From Chitinophagales bacterium (GTDB lineage: Bacteria > Bacteroidota > Bacteroidia > Chitinophagales > CAIOSU01), in assembly GCA_026003335.1 (NCBI GenBank), contig BPHB01000001.1, positions 1,076,591 through 1,140,590 of the forward strand: 64,000 nt of DNA, given 5' to 3'. Made by a program: the position numbers and the translations under genes. Numbering within the stretch: position 1 is the stretch's first letter; the number at the start of each line of letters is the position of its first letter. The notes under the pieces are model-generated. The model was not told where the DNA came from. It did not search any database and saw only the letters and a program-made list of their open reading frames with translations. Shown piece after piece: positions 61,341 through 64,000 of this stretch.

Positions 61341-61422
61341 TGCCCAGGGCGGGACTCGAACCCGCAAGCCTTGCGGCATACGCCCCTCAAACGTACGTGT
61401 ATACCAGTTCCACCACCTGGGC
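61341..61422 (-). tRNA. tRNA-Leu (anticodon GAG)
   Basis: 82 nt. The acceptor GCCCAGG pairs with CCTGGGC with discriminator A at 61341. The anticodon stem is TACGT/GCGTA with the 7-base loop TTGAGGG, so the anticodon is GAG. A long variable arm typical of Leu (around GCCGCAAGGC) and a T arm with GGTTCGAGTCC are present. CCA is not encoded. Confidence 0.95.
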
Positions 61423-61476
61423 CTACGTAACCAATTTTTAGCCTGAATATCTACTTTGCAACGATGACCGACCGGC

Positions 61477-61553
<77 letters not shown>

Positions 61554-62009
61554 TTTATAGCAGGGCTGCAAATTTATAAAAAAAGTCGGTATGTAGATTG
61601 CAGGGCTTGGGACTCAACAACAAAGACTTGCGGCAATTGTCATCGGCAAAGGGGGGTAATGATAGGACACAGAAACAGAAATTGACCGGCATGCAGATCA
61701 GCAAATATTATCCTGCAGGACATTTGTTCCATAAGGCAGAGATACCGGAATGCTTCGGGGCTATCCTTTGTATGTAAAACTGATTAGCCTCTATCCCGAA
61801 AATGCTCTAATTGCAACATGATGCAGCAATCCATTCTGTAAAGAAAATCAGCAGAATCAGAGGGAAACTTCTCCTGCAAATGACACCGTTAAGTGCAGAT
61901 TTTAATTTTTTAGATAGCTTGTAGTATTTCTTTCCCCGTCTGGAAGCATTTTATGTATAGAGAGTGCTCGTGGGCTCATGCTCTACTAATGTACACCGAT
62001 GGGAGTAAG
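61554..62009. other. Intergenic region upstream of the tRNA operon
   Basis: 456 bp between the tRNA-Ala start and the lpxB stop. Apart from the promoter box at 61569-61576 no gene, repeat or RNA could be supported. Short frames here have no protein character. Confidence 0.5.
61569..61576 (-). promoter_or_regulatory. Candidate -7 box of the tRNA operon (TAAATTTG)
   Basis: On the minus strand this is an exact TAnnTTTG match ending 16 bp before the first base of tRNA-Ala, giving a leader of about 9 bases. No clear -33 TTTG is present. Confidence 0.5.
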
Positions 62010-63137
62010 TCAATCTCTCTGCGGTAGTTGATTAAAGTAGTGCAGAATCAGGCTTGCTGCCCGCTGAGAGGCGCCCGGTTGTCCCAGCTTTTCACGCAAC
62101 AGTCTATAGTCGGCAAATATCCGTTCCCTGGTTTTATTTTCCAGAATAGCCTGCAGCGCCTTCCTGAGATTGCTTTCATTTAAATCATATTGAATCAATT
62201 CGGTAACCACCTGCTTTCCGCAAATCAAATTGACCAATGAAATAAACTGAACCTGTATCACAAAATACCCGATCACGTAAGAAATGAAGTTAGCGCAGTA
62301 GCAAACTACCTGCGGAACATCAAAGAGAGCTGTTTCTAAAGTAGCGGTACCTGAAGTGACAAGGGCTGCAAAAGAATGGCTCAGCAGATCATAAGTCTGA
62401 TCTATAACCAGCTTAACATTAGGATGATGTATATAGCTCTGATAAAAAGGTGCCCCGATGTGGCTTAACCCGGCCACTACAAACTGATAACCCGGAAAGT
62501 GGTGTACCATCCTCAGCATAACCGGCAACATACGCTGTATTTCCTGCCTACGGCTGCCCGGTAAAAGGGCAATTATGCGTTTTTGCTCCAGATTGTTTTG
62601 AATGAAAAAATTTTCATTCTGAGTATATGCAGACAGAGCATCCAGCAACGGATGACCGACAAAATCTACCCGATAGCCGTACTTCTGATAGAAGTCTTTC
62701 TCAAAGGGAAGAATAACAAACATATGATCCACCCACTCTTTTATTTTTTTCACCCGGCTGATATTCCATGCCCAGACCTTCGGAGAGATGTAATAAAAAC
62801 ATGGGATGCGCATTTTTCTCAGATAACGCGCCATGCGCATATTAAAACCCGGATAATCCACAAGAATGACTGCATGGGGCCTGAAAGCTGCAATATCTTC
62901 CTTGCAATAGCGCAGATTCCTGCTAATGGTATGCAGATTGGTTAATACTTCCCAGAAACCCATAAAAGCCAACTCGCGATAATGGCGCACTATCTGAGCA
63001 CCTGCCTGTTGCATTTTGTCTCCGCCAAACCCACGAAAGACAATGCTCTTATCAGCCTTTTTTATTTCCCGGATGAGATTAGATGCATGTAAATCACCGG
63101 AAGCTTCTCCGACTATTATGTAAAAGCGCTTTTCCAC
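62010..63137 (-). CDS. lpxB: Lipid-A-disaccharide synthase LpxB
   Basis: 375 residues, normal length. The family start G-E-A-S-G-D is at 10-15, with F-M-G-F-W-E-V, V-D-Y-P-G-F-N, Y-Y-I-S-P-K-V-W-A-W, F-V-G-H-P-L-L-D and L-L-P-G-S-R-R-Q-E-I following. It joins UDP-2,3-diacylglucosamine and lipid X to form the lipid A disaccharide at the inner membrane. It is separated by 3 bp from the small membrane gene, so surE, the small gene and lpxB are probably one operon. Confidence 0.97.
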   Translation of the reverse strand: MEKRFYIIVGEASGDLHASNLIREIKKADKSIVFRGFGGDKMQQAGAQIVRHYRELAFMGFWEVLTNLHTISRNLRYCKEDIAAFRPHAVILVDYPGFNMRMARYLRKMRIPCFYYISPKVWAWNISRVKKIKEWVDHMFVILPFEKDFYQKYGYRVDFVGHPLLDALSAYTQNENFFIQNNLEQKRIIALLPGSRRQEIQRMLPVMLRMVHHFPGYQFVVAGLSHIGAPFYQSYIHHPNVKLVIDQTYDLLSHSFAALVTSGTATLETALFDVPQVVCYCANFISYVIGYFVIQVQFISLVNLICGKQVVTELIQYDLNESNLRKALQAILENKTRERIFADYRLLREKLGQPGASQRAASLILHYFNQLPQRD

Positions 63138-63140
63138 CGT

Positions 63141-63437
63141 TCACCCACCTGTAAGAAATTCTCTCCAAAAATAGGCAATGACTGCTGCGGTGAGCAGCAG
63201 CGTGGCGGTCATGACGCCACGCATAGCACGGGTGTTTCGACTCTGGTTGGCAATCAACAGGGGGATCAGGTTGGAGGCGATACTTAATATGCTGAGAAAT
63301 TTCAGGGATAGGCCGGGAGGACGGCCGAAGTAGTAGCGAATAAGTATCTGGTTAATTTCCTGCAGGATAAAAAAGAAAAGTACCGGGAACAGAAATCCCT
63401 GCAGAATACCGAAAAAAACCGTATTTCGCTTAAACAT
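63141..63437 (-). CDS. Small membrane protein between surE and lpxB
   Basis: 98 residues with three hydrophobic segments (about 8-28, 45-62 and 75-92), basic loops and no motif that I recognise. It overlaps the surE stop by 8 bp and ends 3 bp before lpxB, so it is translated with both. Function unknown; the location suggests an envelope role. Confidence 0.7.
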   Translation of the reverse strand: MFKRNTVFFGILQGFLFPVLFFFILQEINQILIRYYFGRPPGLSLKFLSILSIASNLIPLLIANQSRNTRAMRGVMTATLLLTAAVIAYFWREFLTGG

Positions 63438-64000
63438 GTAAATCCCATTTTTGATGCATGTGCTCCATAGCGTGAAAAGCTGTCAGGTCAAACTGCACCG
63501 GCACGATGGAAACATAGCCTTCTTTTAAAGCCCATTCATCGGTATCCTCGCGCTGATCATAGCTGACGAATTTACCTGTAAGCCAGTAGTATTTATGTCC
63601 GCGCGGGTCAACCCGTTCATCATAGTCTTCCTCCCATTTTGCATGTGCCTGCCTGCATACCTTCATACCTTTAATTTTTTCCAGCGGAAGCCTGGGTATG
63701 TTCACATTGAGCAATGTCCCCTGCGGAAGACCCTTCTCAAGCATCTGCCTGGCAATGATGTGGGCATAATGTTTAGATGCCGTAAAGTCGGCTTCAAAGG
63801 AATAGTCCAGCAACGAGAAGCCGATAGCTTTTATTCCCTCAATGCTGGCTTCTACCGCTGCTGACATAGTGCCGGAATAAATCACATTAATAGAAGAATT
63901 AGAACCATGATTGATGCCGGATACACACAGATCAGGGTTCTTACGCAATATCTTATCCTTAGCCAGCTTCACACAATCCACCGGTGTTCCGGAGCATTGA
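63430..64000 (-). CDS. surE: 5'-nucleotidase SurE (N-terminus cut by window end)
   Basis: The frame runs through the window edge: upstream of the GTG at 63981 it continues as Q-C-S-G-T-P, which is the normal SurE sequence before V-D-C-V-K-L. About 189 residues are visible; the N-terminal metal-binding part with its D-D motif is missing. The S-G-I-N-H-G-S-N, Y-S-G-T-M-S-A-A-V-E-A and N-V-N-I-P motifs are present. SurE dephosphorylates 5'- and 3'-nucleotides and polyphosphate, using a divalent metal. Confidence 0.93.
   Translation of the reverse strand, partial: QCSGTPVDCVKLAKDKILRKNPDLCVSGINHGSNSSINVIYSGTMSAAVEASIEGIKAIGFSLLDYSFEADFTASKHYAHIIARQMLEKGLPQGTLLNVNIPRLPLEKIKGMKVCRQAHAKWEEDYDERVDPRGHKYYWLTGKFVSYDQREDTDEWALKEGYVSIVPVQFDLTAFHAMEHMHQKWDLHV

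Overview
The window looks like the chromosome of a free-living, Gram-negative Bacteroidota bacterium, plausibly Chitinophagia- or Saprospiria-like (inference; no rRNA is present). The signs are four secreted proteins with type IX secretion (T9SS) C-terminal sorting domains, a TonB receptor with an N-terminal carboxypeptidase-regulatory-like domain, several -7 boxes matching the Bacteroidota TAnnTTTG pattern, lpxB and surE, and a clade II (Sec-type) nitrous oxide reductase operon. Genes are tightly packed, and several convergent pairs overlap or have abutting stop codons.

Region 1 (1-16.5 kb) is the most unusual part. It holds two paralogous SGNH-hydrolase-like proteins, two paralogous multipass membrane proteins of GT-C glycosyltransferase appearance, a sulfotransferase-like protein, and then four radical SAM proteins with an N-terminal SPASM/twitch-like cysteine domain. 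Two of the radical SAM proteins carry the same roughly 90-residue C-terminal module, once in one and five times in tandem in the other, and they end tail to tail with touching stop codons. A CBS-pair protein and a third GT-C-like membrane protein follow. A surface-glycan or cell-envelope modification island is the best guess; substrates are unknown.

Region 2 (16.6-32.8 kb) is envelope and housekeeping: an OmpA-family protein, a Cys-rich lipoprotein of unknown function, the ABC-F factor EttA, an O-methyltransferase-like protein, a T9SS-exported thioredoxin-like protein, an outer-membrane barrel, a large TonB-dependent receptor, an SBBP-repeat T9SS protein, a SPOR-domain protein with a distinctive N-terminal helical module, a VTT/DedA membrane protein, a bile-acid:sodium-symporter-family carrier and a lipoprotein.

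Region 3 (33-50.4 kb) has dnaK, a fused glutamate formiminotransferase/cyclodeaminase, an iodotyrosine-deiodinase-like flavoprotein, a 124-bp inverted-repeat element, a DUF72 protein, a large adhesin-like T9SS protein, YceI and chalcone-isomerase-like proteins, an AlkB-type alkane hydroxylase divergent from a TetR regulator, a secreted copper-monooxygenase-like protein, DUF486, a frameshifted DUF4256 gene and a 1156-residue outer-membrane protein.

Region 4 (50.5-54.7 kb) is a small glycan or secondary-metabolite set: carbamoyltransferase, FkbM methyltransferase and a frameshifted family 1/4 glycosyltransferase. Region 5 (54.7-61.2 kb) is the nos operon on the minus strand: cytochrome c, nosZ, a membrane protein, nosL, nosD, nosF, nosY. 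It has an FNR-like box upstream and a strong terminator-like hairpin after nosZ. Region 6 (61.3-64 kb) has tRNA-Ala(GGC) and tRNA-Leu(GAG), then surE (cut by the window edge), a small membrane protein and lpxB.
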